In this document: positions 10,464-19,265 of the stretch, in pieces
Numbering within the stretch: position 1 is the first letter of the stretch
Layout: each line of letters opens with the position of its first letter
Assembly (NCBI GenBank): GCA_023807065.1
Contig: JAJJLU010004075.1
Location: 1-19,265, forward strand
Reading direction: 5' to 3'
Source of the DNA: Isotricha intestinalis
Lineage: Eukaryota; Ciliophora; Litostomatea; Vestibuliferida; Isotrichidae
Length of the DNA: 19,265 nucleotides
Made by a program: the position numbers and the translations under genes
The notes under the pieces: model-generated
Database searches by the model: none
What the model saw: only the letters and a program-made list of their open reading frames with translations
Told to the model about the DNA's origin: nothing

Positions 10464-11651
10464 ATGGAAAACAATAAAACAAATCCAAAAGAAAAAGGAG
10501 AAAAGCCATCAAAAAGGACATTCACAATATCAGGAGTAAAATTTGAAATAGATGAAAGATATGAATTTATAAAGCAAATAGGAATAGGATCATATAGTAC
10601 AGTATGTTCATGTTATGATAAGAAAGAATCAAGAAATGTAGCAATAAAAAAAGTGACAAATGCATTTGATGATAAAAATGATGCAAGAAGAATTTTAAGA
10701 GAAATTAAATTATTACGTTTTTTTGACCATGATAATTTAATAACATTATTAGATGTTCCCAAACAAGAAAATCATACTAATTTTAATGATGTATATATAA
10801 TAACAGATTTAATGGAAACAGATCTTCATAGAGTAATATATTCAAGACAAGAATTAAGTGACGATCACATTCAATATTTTATATATCAAATATTAAGAGG
10901 AACTTTATATTTTCATAGTGCAAATGTTATTCATAGAGATTTAAGACCTGCTAATATTTTAGCAAATAAAAATTGCGATTTAAAAATATGTGATTTAGGT
11001 TTAGATCATGGACCAATAAAAGATGATGATAATTCAGTAAAGAGATTAATTGAAGATCCAAATTTACCAGTTGAATTAACAAATGAAATGATATATGATG
11101 ATTCAAAAAGAGAATTAAATGAAAAGTTAATTGGAAGATGGTATAGAGCACCAGAAGCAATTTTATCACCTGATGATTATACTAAAAGTGTTGATATTTG
11201 GTCTATAGGATGTATTTTTGCTGAATTATTAGGAAGACAACCTTTATTTCCAGGTGATAATTATTTAGATGAATTACAAAAAATTATTTCTGTTTTAGGT
11301 TCTCCTAATGAAAGTGATTTAGAATTTATAACTAATCAAAATGTTAAAACTTTCATTTCTAAATTAGCTAGAAGAACCAAACAAAATTTTAATATTATGT
11401 TTCCTAATGCTAATCCTGTTGCTTTGGATTTATTAGGAAAAATGCTCACTTTTAGTCCTCAAAAAAGATATACAGTTGAACAATGTATTGCTCATCCTTA
11501 TTTTGAAGGACTTCATGATCCTGAACAAGAACCTACTGCTGATGCTATTTTTGATTATTCATATGATGATAATGATATTTCTAAAGAAAAGTTAAGAAAC
11601 TTAATTTATGAACAAATGATGCATTTTCATAATAGTCAATCTGAAGATTAG
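10464..11651 (+). CDS. Atypical ERK-like MAP kinase without a TxY activation motif
   Basis: A 395-residue Ser/Thr kinase of the CMGC group. The N-terminus (VKFEIDERYEFIKQIGIGSY) matches ERK-type MAP kinases. The Gly loop is GIGSYSTV (third Gly lost), ATP lysine K62 (NVAIKKV), helix-C Glu80, HRD at 157-159, Asn164, DLG at 177-179, RWYRAPE at 225-231, and a conserved lobe with SVDIWSIGCIFAELL and a C-terminal docking extension (DYSYDDNDISKEKLRNLIYE). Two departures stand out. The activation segment D177-E231 is 55 residues, against about 31 in ERK2, and the TEY position aligns with Asn219-Glu220-Lys221. The catalytic loop is HRDLRPAN, with Arg for the usual Lys. Essential residues remain, so it is probably catalytic but not switched on by dual phosphorylation through a canonical MAP kinase kinase. 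The substrates cannot be inferred. Single exon, TAG stop. Confidence 0.9.
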   Translation: MENNKTNPKEKGEKPSKRTFTISGVKFEIDERYEFIKQIGIGSYSTVCSCYDKKESRNVAIKKVTNAFDDKNDARRILREIKLLRFFDHDNLITLLDVPKQENHTNFNDVYIITDLMETDLHRVIYSRQELSDDHIQYFIYQILRGTLYFHSANVIHRDLRPANILANKNCDLKICDLGLDHGPIKDDDNSVKRLIEDPNLPVELTNEMIYDDSKRELNEKLIGRWYRAPEAILSPDDYTKSVDIWSIGCIFAELLGRQPLFPGDNYLDELQKIISVLGSPNESDLEFITNQNVKTFISKLARRTKQNFNIMFPNANPVALDLLGKMLTFSPQKRYTVEQCIAHPYFEGLHDPEQEPTADAIFDYSYDDNDISKEKLRNLIYEQMMHFHNSQSED

Positions 11652-11847
11652 TTTTAATAATATTATTATATTTTTTTTTGAAAATCTATTTTATATAAAA
11701 GTATTTTATTTTTGAATTAAGGGATAATAAATTACTATTATGTTATAATATTTAATATTTAGTATATAAGTGCTAATAATTAAATTTGTCATATTATTAA
11801 AAATAAAAAAATAAAAAATAATATTATTTGAAATTAAAAATATTTAA

Positions 11848-13212
11848 ATGGCTGAAGTTTTTAAAGAAAACTTAGAAAAATATTTAATTAAATTAATTCA
11901 AAATATAGGGGAAAAATCATTGATTGAGGAAATTCAAGAGGAATATAATAATTTAATAGATGAATTTATAAAATATAATTTTATTCCTCAAGAACAAATA
12001 GATTCTATTATAGATCAAGAATTAGGAGAATCTGAGAAACAAGTTAAAATTATTTCTAAAGAAAAAGAAGAGTTATTAAAAAAAAATAATGAATTAAATG
12101 AACAAATAAAATTATTGAATATTCAGAGAGAAGGTTATAATCAAAAATTAAATATTTTACAAAATTCATTAGTTTCATCTGAGAAAAATAAAGAAGAAAA
12201 AGAAAAATTTGAAGAAGAATTAAAAAATAAAAATAGTGATTATGAATTATTAAAAGGTAAATATGATATGATAAAAGATGAAATGGAAATGTATAAAAAA
12301 AATCTAAAAAAAAATTTTAATATGGAAAAAGAAATAAGACAATTAACAGATGAAAATGAAAAATTAAGTCAAAAACTAAAAGATTTAAATGAAAAAGATG
12401 ATTTTAAAATTAAATTTCAAGAAATAGAAAAACAATATAATTTATTATTAAATGAGAAAGAAGATTTATTTTTAGAAATTAATCAAATTAAAAAATCAAA
12501 TTTAGAATTAATGGAAACAATAAAAAATCAAAAAGAACAAATAAAAAATTTAGAAAATGATATAAAACAAAATAAACTTTATTACGATGAACAATTAAAA
12601 GAAAATGAAAATTTAATAAAAGAAAAAAAAAGTTATTCAATAAAATTAAAAGATTTAGAATTTAATTTAAAAAATACTAAAATATTATATGAGAATCAAA
12701 ATAAAGAAATAAAAAAAGAATTAACAAAAATATATAATGAATATGAAAAGATAAAAAGTGAAAATCAAGATTTAAATGAACAATTAAAAAATTATAAAAA
12801 TTATACAAGTTTTGCAAATGCATCAAAAGAAAATTTAAGTAAAAAAGATTTTTCCATGCTTGAAATTATGTCAAGAAGAGTTGAAGAAGGTGAAAATTTA
12901 ATTATGGATTTAAAAAATTTAGCTGAAGGATTAGATGCTGAAAATAAAAGCTTAAAAGAAAAAAAAGAATTAATGGAAAATTTAATTTTTTATTATATGA
13001 AAATTAATGGAGAATCTAATTTTAATGATAAAAATATTCAATTAAATGAAAATGATTATCAAGAAATTATGAAATTAAAAGTTGATAGTGAAACTTTAAT
13101 TAAAATGTTATTTAAATCTAAAGAGGAAAATATTAAATTACTTCAAAATATTCAAGAATTAACTTCTGAATATAATCATAGATTGAGAGAAATAAGTTTA
13201 AAAAATAAATAG
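11848..13212 (+). CDS. 454-aa coiled-coil protein
   Basis: Almost the whole protein (residues about 45-310 and 335-450) is Lys/Glu/Asn/Leu-rich with heptad spacing, typical of a long coiled coil. The N-terminal 60 residues (MAEVFKENLEKYLIKLIQNI...) form a helical, acidic head. A break near residues 315-345 (YKNYTSFANASKENLSKKDF) is followed by a more regular helix (SMLEIMSRRVEEGENLIMDL). No transmembrane segment, signal or known domain is recognised. It lies 196 nt after the kinase gene on the same strand and converges with the WD40 gene. Structural or basal-body/cytoskeletal roles are possible but not shown. The start ATG has the A-rich upstream context seen at the other genes, and the stop is TAG. 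Confidence 0.8.
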   Translation: MAEVFKENLEKYLIKLIQNIGEKSLIEEIQEEYNNLIDEFIKYNFIPQEQIDSIIDQELGESEKQVKIISKEKEELLKKNNELNEQIKLLNIQREGYNQKLNILQNSLVSSEKNKEEKEKFEEELKNKNSDYELLKGKYDMIKDEMEMYKKNLKKNFNMEKEIRQLTDENEKLSQKLKDLNEKDDFKIKFQEIEKQYNLLLNEKEDLFLEINQIKKSNLELMETIKNQKEQIKNLENDIKQNKLYYDEQLKENENLIKEKKSYSIKLKDLEFNLKNTKILYENQNKEIKKELTKIYNEYEKIKSENQDLNEQLKNYKNYTSFANASKENLSKKDFSMLEIMSRRVEEGENLIMDLKNLAEGLDAENKSLKEKKELMENLIFYYMKINGESNFNDKNIQLNENDYQEIMKLKVDSETLIKMLFKSKEENIKLLQNIQELTSEYNHRLREISLKNK

Positions 13213-13437
13213 TTTAATTAAATTTCTATTAATTAAAAACTAATATTTTATGTAAAGAAATAAACTTTTAATTAATTATTAAAACTAGCTAATTATTTAA
13301 TATATTTTTTTGTTTTTTTAATATTTTTTTCAAAACAATATTTCAATGATCATATAAAACTATTTTCTTAAAATTTTAAAATGAATATATATATTTCAAA
13401 AAATATAAAGAAAGATATTTATCTTATAATCATTATT

Positions 13438-15735
13438 TTAAAAGGAATCAAAACTTTCAGAATCACTTTCATTATCATAAAGATTTGAATTTAAATGTAT
13501 ATAACATTCCCAAATATAAATATATCCATCATTTCCAACAGTTAAAACATTTTTATATTTAACTCCCTTTAATTGATTAATTCTATTTGTTTCAGGAAGA
13601 TCCCAATCATAGCATTTAATCATTTTCCTAATATCACATTTTAAACCTCTAAAATAAGAGAACACTCTATCAGTATCAATATTAATAATAATTAATTCAT
13701 TTAGAGCAGTAGTAAAAATTAAATTATTATTAGTAAGCATTAAAAAATTATCACAATTATAAAAATTACTAACAAGACATTTAATCATATTATAATTTTT
13801 ATCATAAAATCTAATTTTATTATCATATGAACCACAACAAAAACCAAATTTAGTTCCTAAAATACAAGTAGTAGAAAAATAATTATTAAACATTACAATA
13901 ATATTTGTAGTGTTAATTTCCCAAACAATAAAACATTTATCAATTGACATTGATATAATTGTATTTTTTTTATTTCCAACATATTGAATATTTGTTATTG
14001 TATCTCTATGACCTTGATAATATCTTATTACTGTTTCTTCTAAAACATTCCACAATCTTAATGTTTTATCTTTTCCTCCTGATATAATTTTTACATTTGT
14101 TTCATTTAAGTTTTCTTCATTTAATATTAATATTGTTCTAATTTCTCCTATATGATCTCTTAAAGTTTGAAATAAATTTAAATTTGATGAATTTAAATCA
14201 TATAATTTAATATAAATTCCTTCAGCACTTAATAAATATCTTGTTTGATATTGAAGAAGAACAAGAGGAGGATATTGTAAATTTTCTTTTGAATATATAC
14301 ATTCAAAATTGTCTTTCCATAATTTTATTTTTAAATCTTTTGAGCCTGTTGCATAACATATATTTCTTAAATTAAATATTATTGAACATATTGATGTTAT
14401 TTCTCTTTGATGTAATAAAATACTCTTTGAATATCTAAAATAACCACAATTTGAAAAATTATTATAATTCATTTCTTCAGCACATTTTTTTTCAGTTGAA
14501 TCTAAATAATTTCTATGTCTTTGATATTCACTATATATTACATCCTTAATTGTGTAATTATAATAATTATCCATTTTAAGGGATAAATTAGATTTATTAT
14601 AAAAAGAATTATAAGAATGAGGGAAATTATTTATATTTTTACGTTCATTTAATGAATTTGAAAAATTAAAACTTCTTTGATAATCATTTGATCTAGGATA
14701 AAGAGCTGAATTATATTTATATAATCCTATATTACTTGAATTATAAATTCCTAAATTATTATTTGGATAAAAATTATTTAATCTTGAATTAGAATTATAT
14801 AATCCATATCTTTGATTATTATATAAATTAGAATTATACATTTCTGGATTATTATAATAAAAACCTGGTATTCTTTGATTTCCCATTGGATTAAATCCTG
14901 TTATATATGGATTTCTATTTGTTTGAAAACCTGGTATTTGATTGTTATACATTGGATTTCTATTAATATATGATCTTCCTTTCATTTTCATTCTTGAAGT
15001 TTTTGAGTTTTTTTCTCTATCATCATCAGAAGAATAGTAACTCATTTCTAATATTTGACTATCATTTAAATCATCAAATTCATTGTTTCCTAAATTATTT
15101 CTTTTTCTATTTGAATAATAAGGTAAAAATTTATCGTAATAACCCTTTCCTTCATAATTCTTATTTCCTTTCTTCTTATAATTATCAACACTTCTATTTC
15201 TTTTAAGTATATTTTTATATTTATTATTTGAATTATCTCTTTTTTTTCCTTTTTTTTGTTTGTAATTATTATTGTTTCCATTTTTATTTTTATCATTACT
15301 GTAACTATAACTATTATCTCTATTTCTTTTACTTTTATCATAAGAATTATTTTTTTTTTTTTTTTTTTTATTCTTTCTATAATTATTTCCATCATAATCA
15401 CCACTACTACTATCACTATTTCTTCTCATATAATAAGGTTTATTTAATTCTTCAAACATTCTATCAAAACTATTACTTGTTTCTTTACCTTTTTTACCTT
15501 TCTTTTTTTTTCCTTTATTATAATAATTAGATTCATTATCATTGTCGTTATCATAGTCACTATCATAATCACTTATTTTCTTTCTTTTTCTTTTTCCTTT
15601 TCCTTTTCTGTTTCCTTTTCCTTTATTATTTGGATTATACATATTTTCTCTCTCATTCATAAACATTTCATGTTCTGATAATGTATCTCTATATTGATCT
15701 ACATAACTTACCTGTCTACTAATTCCTCCTCCCAT
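13438..15735 (-). CDS. WD40-repeat protein with a predicted N-myristoylation signal
   Basis: A 765-residue protein. It starts MGGGISRQVSYVDQ: Gly2 and Ser6 fit the N-myristoylation consensus, so membrane attachment is likely. Residues about 35-230 are Lys/Asn/Gly/Ser-rich low complexity with many KGKGK-type runs; 260-400 are Asn/Tyr/Pro-rich with repeated NPxY/NPMYN-like elements. From about residue 440 a beta-propeller follows, with recognisable blades: HQREITSI...GSKDLKIKLW, GEIRTI...SGGKDKTLRLWN, GHRDTITNIQ...SIDKCFIVWE, FCCGSYDNKIRFYD and VGNDGYIYIWE, probably seven in all. It ends in an acidic Ser/Asp tail. WD40 propellers are protein-interaction platforms; the partner is unknown. A GTAAGT occurs near the start, but removing any short GT-AG segment there breaks the frame, so I treat the gene as intronless. 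Confidence 0.88.
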   Translation of the reverse strand: MGGGISRQVSYVDQYRDTLSEHEMFMNERENMYNPNNKGKGNRKGKGKRKRKKISDYDSDYDNDNDNESNYYNKGKKKKGKKGKETSNSFDRMFEELNKPYYMRRNSDSSSGDYDGNNYRKNKKKKKKNNSYDKSKRNRDNSYSYSNDKNKNGNNNNYKQKKGKKRDNSNNKYKNILKRNRSVDNYKKKGNKNYEGKGYYDKFLPYYSNRKRNNLGNNEFDDLNDSQILEMSYYSSDDDREKNSKTSRMKMKGRSYINRNPMYNNQIPGFQTNRNPYITGFNPMGNQRIPGFYYNNPEMYNSNLYNNQRYGLYNSNSRLNNFYPNNNLGIYNSSNIGLYKYNSALYPRSNDYQRSFNFSNSLNERKNINNFPHSYNSFYNKSNLSLKMDNYYNYTIKDVIYSEYQRHRNYLDSTEKKCAEEMNYNNFSNCGYFRYSKSILLHQREITSICSIIFNLRNICYATGSKDLKIKLWKDNFECIYSKENLQYPPLVLLQYQTRYLLSAEGIYIKLYDLNSSNLNLFQTLRDHIGEIRTILILNEENLNETNVKIISGGKDKTLRLWNVLEETVIRYYQGHRDTITNIQYVGNKKNTIISMSIDKCFIVWEINTTNIIVMFNNYFSTTCILGTKFGFCCGSYDNKIRFYDKNYNMIKCLVSNFYNCDNFLMLTNNNLIFTTALNELIIINIDTDRVFSYFRGLKCDIRKMIKCYDWDLPETNRINQLKGVKYKNVLTVGNDGYIYIWECYIHLNSNLYDNESDSESFDSF

Positions 15736-15858
15736 AATTTAATTATATTATCAAAAGAAAAAAATGTTTTTCATGAAAAAAAAATAAATATATATAATTG
15801 GTCTTGTCAAAATTTTAAAAAGAAAAAAAATTTGGAAAAATAAAATTAATATTAAAAA
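15736..15858. promoter_or_regulatory. Divergent promoter region of 123 nt
   Basis: The region between the WD40 gene start and the predicted first exon of the helical protein. It is A/T-rich with one less AT-rich spot (GGTCTTGTC near 15800). Both genes must be driven from here. No specific motif is recognised. Confidence 0.4.
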
Positions 15859-17971
15859 ATGGAAACCGAAAGCAAAGTAAAATAAAATAAATATAACAAA
15901 ATAAAAAATTTAGCAGGATGAGAATAAAAAGGAAAAAAATTTAAATTCATTGGATTCAATAGATTTTAATTCAAAAACACAAAGATTAAACAGTCCACGT
16001 TCATTGGAAGCATGTCGTAAATTAGGAATAGATCCTTTAGAATTATATTCAATATCTTTAGAAGAATATAAAGCAAAAAATCCAGAGAGTAGAAATCTTC
16101 CAAAAGAAATTTTAGATATGAGATATGAAGCAATTGAAAATTATAGAAATAAATCAATTGATGATGCAAAAGAATTAAGAGCGAAAATAATAGAAGAAGA
16201 AGAAAAAAAAAAAGAGAATAATAATGAAGATAAAAACGAAGAAAATAATAATGAAGAAAATAAAGAAGAAAAAGATGAAAAAATGGAGAAATTATTTGAA
16301 GAACAGAAAAAAACAATAGAAAAAATAAAATCAAAACAGAAGAAAGATATAACAACAGTAATTGAAGGTCAAATTCAAAAAGAAATAACAACAAAGCAAA
16401 ATGAATATAAAGAAAAAAGGCAAAAAGAAGCTGCTGAAAAACTTGCAAAAAGTTTAGAAGAAAAAAGAAAACAACAAGCTGAAGAATTAGCAGAAAGAGA
16501 AAGAAAAAGAGAAGAAGATATTAAGAAAATGGAAAAAGAACAAAAGCAGAAATTAAAAGAAAAAAATGAAAAAGAAGAAAAAAGAAAAAAAGAATTAGAA
16601 GAAGCTGAAAAGAAAAGACAAGAAGAAAAATTAAAAGAAAATGAAGAAAAACAGAAAAAATTAGAAGATAGAAGAAAAAAAATAAGAAATGAAGAGAAGA
16701 AGAAAGAAAAAGATTTAAAAAAGAAAAAAGAAGAACAACAAAAACATGAAGAAGAGCAAATGAAGAAAAAAGAAGAAGAAAGAAAAGAAAGAAAAGAACA
16801 AAAAGAAAAGGAAGAAGAAGATCAAAGGAGAAAATATAAAGGAATAGTAAAAAAAGCTGAAAAAGATTTAATAGATAAGAAAAAGAAAATGGAAGAAAAA
16901 GAAAAAGAATCAAAAGAAAGATTAAATACTTATTATAAGAAAAGAGATGAAGAAGTAGAAAAACAAAAAGAGAAAAAAAATAAGAAAATGGAAGAAATAA
17001 ATAAATATTTAACTAAACAGGATCAATTACATGAAAAGAAAAGAAAAGAATATTTTAAAAAATTAAATGAACAAGACCAAAAAAATTTAATGACAACAAC
17101 AAAAAGAAATGATGAAACAAAAGAAAAAGCAAAATTTTTAGATGAGAAAAATTTAAAGACAATAGAAAATAGAAAAGAATTAGCAAAGACAGCAAATAAA
17201 AAAAAGAAAGATATGTTAAAAAGAATGGATGATATAGGAAAAAGAATAGAAGAAAAAAGAAAAAAAGAAGAAGAAGAAAATTTAAAAAAAACTGAAGAAG
17301 CAAGAATAAAATTAATGGAAAAACAAAAAAATATAGAAAGATTAGGAAGAATTAAAGAATATGAAAATGAAAAAAGACAAAATGAATTAAATGAAAAAGA
17401 AAGAAAGCAAGCAGAATATAAAAAACAAAAAGAAAAATTTAATCAATTAAAACAAGAAATGTCAATTAAATTAGATAAAGAAAAACAAGAAATTATAAAT
17501 AAATTTGAAGATTTAATGAAACAAAATAAAGAAATTCAACCTGAAACTATTAAAGAAATGTTTCCTGATGATGAAGATTTATATGAAAAAGTTAAAGAAT
17601 TAAAAGAAAAAGAAAAAGAAACTTTATCTAAATATATTACTAATGATGACAATCAAGAAAATGAAGAAAAAGATAATAATGATAATGAGAATAAAAAATC
17701 TCCAAGAAAAAATGATAAAAATATTGAAAAAAAAATTGAAGTGTATAAAAGCAATTTACAAAAGAAAGTAGATAAATTAATTAAAGAAGAAAAAGAAAAA
17801 GAAGATAAAAGACAAAAAGAATTTGATAATTGTACTGATGAAAATGAAAAAAAAATTATTGAAGAAAAAAATTCAAAAGCAAGAGAAGAATTTGAAAAAA
17901 AAATTACTCAAATGAAAGAAGAAAATGAGAAGAAAGTTAAAGAATATGAAAATAAATTAAAAAACTCTTAA
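15859..17971 (+). CDS. Lys/Glu-rich long helical protein with 6-codon first exon
   Basis: The long frame has no ATG before its conserved N-terminus. It is supplied by exon 1 at 15859-15876 (ATG, METESK), a 37-nt intron, and exon 2 at 15914-17971 starting CAG in the right phase, giving 691 residues. Residues 33-44 (SPRSLEACRKLG) and the following IDPLELYSISLEEYKAKNPE to about residue 86 form a compact non-repetitive domain; I recall similar N-termini in protist proteins but cannot name the family. Residues about 95-560 are Lys/Glu/Arg-dense and likely a long single alpha helix or coiled coil, with a second charged helical block at the end after an acidic Asn/Asp linker. No membrane segment is seen. 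A microtubule or cytoskeletal association is possible. The splice inference rests on frame and site sequences only. Confidence 0.78.
15877..15913 (+). other. Predicted 37-nt intron (phase 0)
   Basis: It begins GTAAAATAAAAT and ends AAATTTAG. Retained, it gives a stop at its third codon. Removing it joins the ATG exon (METESK) exactly in frame to QDENKKEK. The donor matches that of the 31-nt intron on the other strand (GTAAAAT), which supports a shared splice signal. Confidence 0.78.
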
Positions 17972-18181
17972 ATATTAATTTTTTTAAATAAATGATGTTA
18001 AGTAATTTTTTAAAACTAATTTTTTTGGATAAAAATTTATTATATGAAACCTTAATTTTTTTATTATAAATTATTTTTTTTTTTCATAAAAAATAATATT
18101 TAAAAATAACACAATATTTATTTTTTTTAAAATAATAAAGAAATTAACTTAAATAATTAAAAATAAATAATAAAAAAATTT

Positions 18182-18718
18182 ATGGAACAAAAAGGTTCTT
18201 CTTTAAAAAATTACAATTATTCAGGAATGACACAAAATGAAATTGTAGAAAAATATGAGAAAGTTTTAATAACAAGAGAAAATCAATTAACAGAAATTTC
18301 TTTAGAAGTAGGAAATATGAATGAAAAATTAAACTTATTAATTGATAAATGTTCAAGATTAGAAGAAGAAAATAATATTTTAAATTCAAAAGTTGAAAAA
18401 AAAGAAAAAACTTTAGAACAAGAATTAAATAGTAAAGAAATTATGTTTCAGAGATTAGAAAAAAAAGAAAATGAATATGATAAATTAAAGAAAAAATATG
18501 ATGAATTAGTGAAATTTTTAGAAAAAAATAATATTGAAATTTCAAATAATAAAATAGAAGAAAAACCAATAATTACAAATGAAAATTCAAATGAAAATAT
18601 TACTTTTACTTCTGCTGCTAGAAATAAAATTAAGAATATAACTGCTAGATCAGGTACTAATATGAAAAAATTAAATTTTATGGAATTGTTAAATAAAAAA
18701 TCAGATGATAATAAATAA
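18182..18718 (+). CDS. 178-aa coiled-coil protein
   Basis: A complete ATG-to-TAA frame. Residues about 20-118 are heptad-patterned and rich in Leu, Glu, Lys and Asn, a clear coiled coil. The C-terminal 60 residues are a flexible Asn/Glu linker followed by a basic, conserved-looking segment (TFTSAARNKIKNITARSG, then KKLNFMELLNKK). The N-terminal MEQKGSSLKNYNYSGMTQNE is polar. No known domain is recognised. It lies about 210 nt after the Lys/Glu-rich helical gene on the same strand; nothing shows that they are co-expressed. A structural role is a guess from composition. Confidence 0.75.
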   Translation: MEQKGSSLKNYNYSGMTQNEIVEKYEKVLITRENQLTEISLEVGNMNEKLNLLIDKCSRLEEENNILNSKVEKKEKTLEQELNSKEIMFQRLEKKENEYDKLKKKYDELVKFLEKNNIEISNNKIEEKPIITNENSNENITFTSAARNKIKNITARSGTNMKKLNFMELLNKKSDDNK

Positions 18719-19096
18719 AAAATATATAAATTATAAAATATTAGATAAATCTTCTCTTTATTATATTATTAGAATTATCTTTATAAGTTTCAATAATATT
18801 TGCGTAGATATTATTTGAATTAATCATTTTGTTTTTCTTTAAAATGACTCAAATTAATTTAGCTTTTTTAATTAATTTCAGATATTTAAAATATTAATTA
18901 AGATTATTTTATTTGATTTATTATTAGAATTTATAATTACACATAATATATTCATTATCTTCATTTGAACCTACAATAATTATAAATTTAAATATTTTAT
19001 AGTTATTTCTTTTTAATTTACAATAAAATAAAAAAATAAAATTTTTTTTTAAATTTAAATTATGAATATCTAAAAGAATAATAAAATATAATAATT
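18719..19096. other. AT-rich region between convergent genes
   Basis: 378 nt between the coiled-coil gene and the partial minus-strand gene. On the minus strand a frame without stops runs from about 19112 down to 18924 (62 codons, ending ...SNEDNEYIMCNYKF), but it has no ATG start. It is either chance or a further exon of the gene to its right. Nothing else is seen. Confidence 0.45.
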
Positions 19097-19265
19097 TTAA
19101 TGGCACCTGCAATTAATTTTAGTAATTTCTTGATAGTTAGCACAAGTTCTATTTTGATGATTAATATTTAGAAATAGACTATTTCTTAAAGGATGATTTG
19201 GTGTATATGTATTACCTAAGACATTATGATACATAGTTTCATAAATATCATAAGCAGTGATTAAT
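19097..19265 (-). CDS. Partial C-terminus of a possible DUF229 sulfatase-like protein
   Basis: The minus strand entering from the right edge is open for 55 codons to a TAA at 19099-19097. The peptide ITAYDIYETMYHNVLG, then HPLRNSLFLNI, RTCANYQEI and INCRCH resembles the C-terminal end of DUF229 proteins in the alkaline phosphatase/sulfatase superfamily, where a TxYDIxxT helix is followed by a SLF element, an RTC and a closing CxC. The metal site and nucleophile lie outside the window, so activity cannot be judged. A splice at GTGCC inside the last codons is possible but gives an immediate stop. The 5' part is missing. The family match is from memory of motif order and is moderate. Confidence 0.5.
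   Translation of the reverse strand, partial: LITAYDIYETMYHNVLGNTYTPNHPLRNSLFLNINHQNRTCANYQEITKINCRCH

Noticed and set aside
11035..11070. The kinase activation-loop insert as an unspliced intron (GTAAAG...CCAG, 34 nt).
   Set aside because: Removing 34 nt shifts the frame, and the segment has normal coding composition without a T-rich end.
15712..15735. A perfect-looking donor GTAAGT just after the first codons of the WD40 gene, with nearby AG dinucleotides (13, 23 or 37 nt).
   Set aside because: None of these lengths is a multiple of three, so removal breaks a frame that is open for 765 codons.
15950..15952. TTG as the start of the Lys/Glu-rich helical protein.
   Set aside because: Eukaryotic nuclear genes rarely start at TTG; an ATG exon plus a 37-nt intron gives an in-frame start.

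Overview
The window looks like nuclear DNA of a flagellated or ciliated single-celled eukaryote. It is extremely AT-rich, with long A and T runs between genes, gene-by-gene transcription units on both strands, and long coiled-coil and Asn/Lys-rich proteins. It holds a near-full-length match to the axonemal protein CFAP20. No bacterial ribosome-binding sites or operons are visible. TAA, TAG and TGA all end convincing genes and none is read through, so the standard code applies. Four very small GT-AG introns (27, 31, 33 and 37 nt) can be placed by reading-frame logic. Tiny introns, AT-richness and the standard code together suggest a ciliate that keeps the universal code (for example a litostome such as a rumen ciliate). 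Other AT-rich protists cannot be excluded. Anaerobic fungi are less likely because their introns are usually longer.

Layout. 1-233 (-) is the 5' part of a Lys/Asn-rich protein running off the left edge, divergent from 314-2962 (+), a large protein with an otubain-like domain and three cysteine clusters including a RING-like one. 3072-3914 (-) is CFAP20 with an unusual repetitive tail. 4130-5123 (-) is a secreted or type I membrane protein whose reading frame is only restored by removing two tiny introns; a third, stop-less 33-nt intron is very likely. 5124-6758 is mostly non-coding, with one doubtful orphan ORF. 6759-7184 (-) is a four-helix membrane protein, only 47 nt from the divergent 7232-10144 (+), a 970-residue coiled-coil/disordered protein with 36 perfect AAT (Asn) codons. 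10464-11651 (+) is an ERK-like MAP kinase lacking the TxY motif. 11848-13212 (+) is a coiled-coil protein. 13438-15735 (-) is a WD40 protein with a predicted N-myristoylation site. 15859-17971 (+) is a Lys/Glu-rich helical protein whose true start lies in a 6-codon first exon upstream of a 37-nt intron. 18182-18718 (+) is a small coiled-coil protein. 19097-19265 (-) is the C-terminal end of what may be a DUF229 sulfatase-like protein.

There is no operon or obvious single pathway. CFAP20 is tied to the ciliary doublet microtubule; several neighbours (coiled-coil proteins, the WD40 protein, the MAP kinase) would fit the cytoskeleton or signalling, but only CFAP20 is firmly ciliary. The most unusual items are the otubain-like domain with all three catalytic positions changed to Ser, the MAP kinase with a rebuilt activation loop, and the tiny introns, one of which can be retained without breaking the frame.
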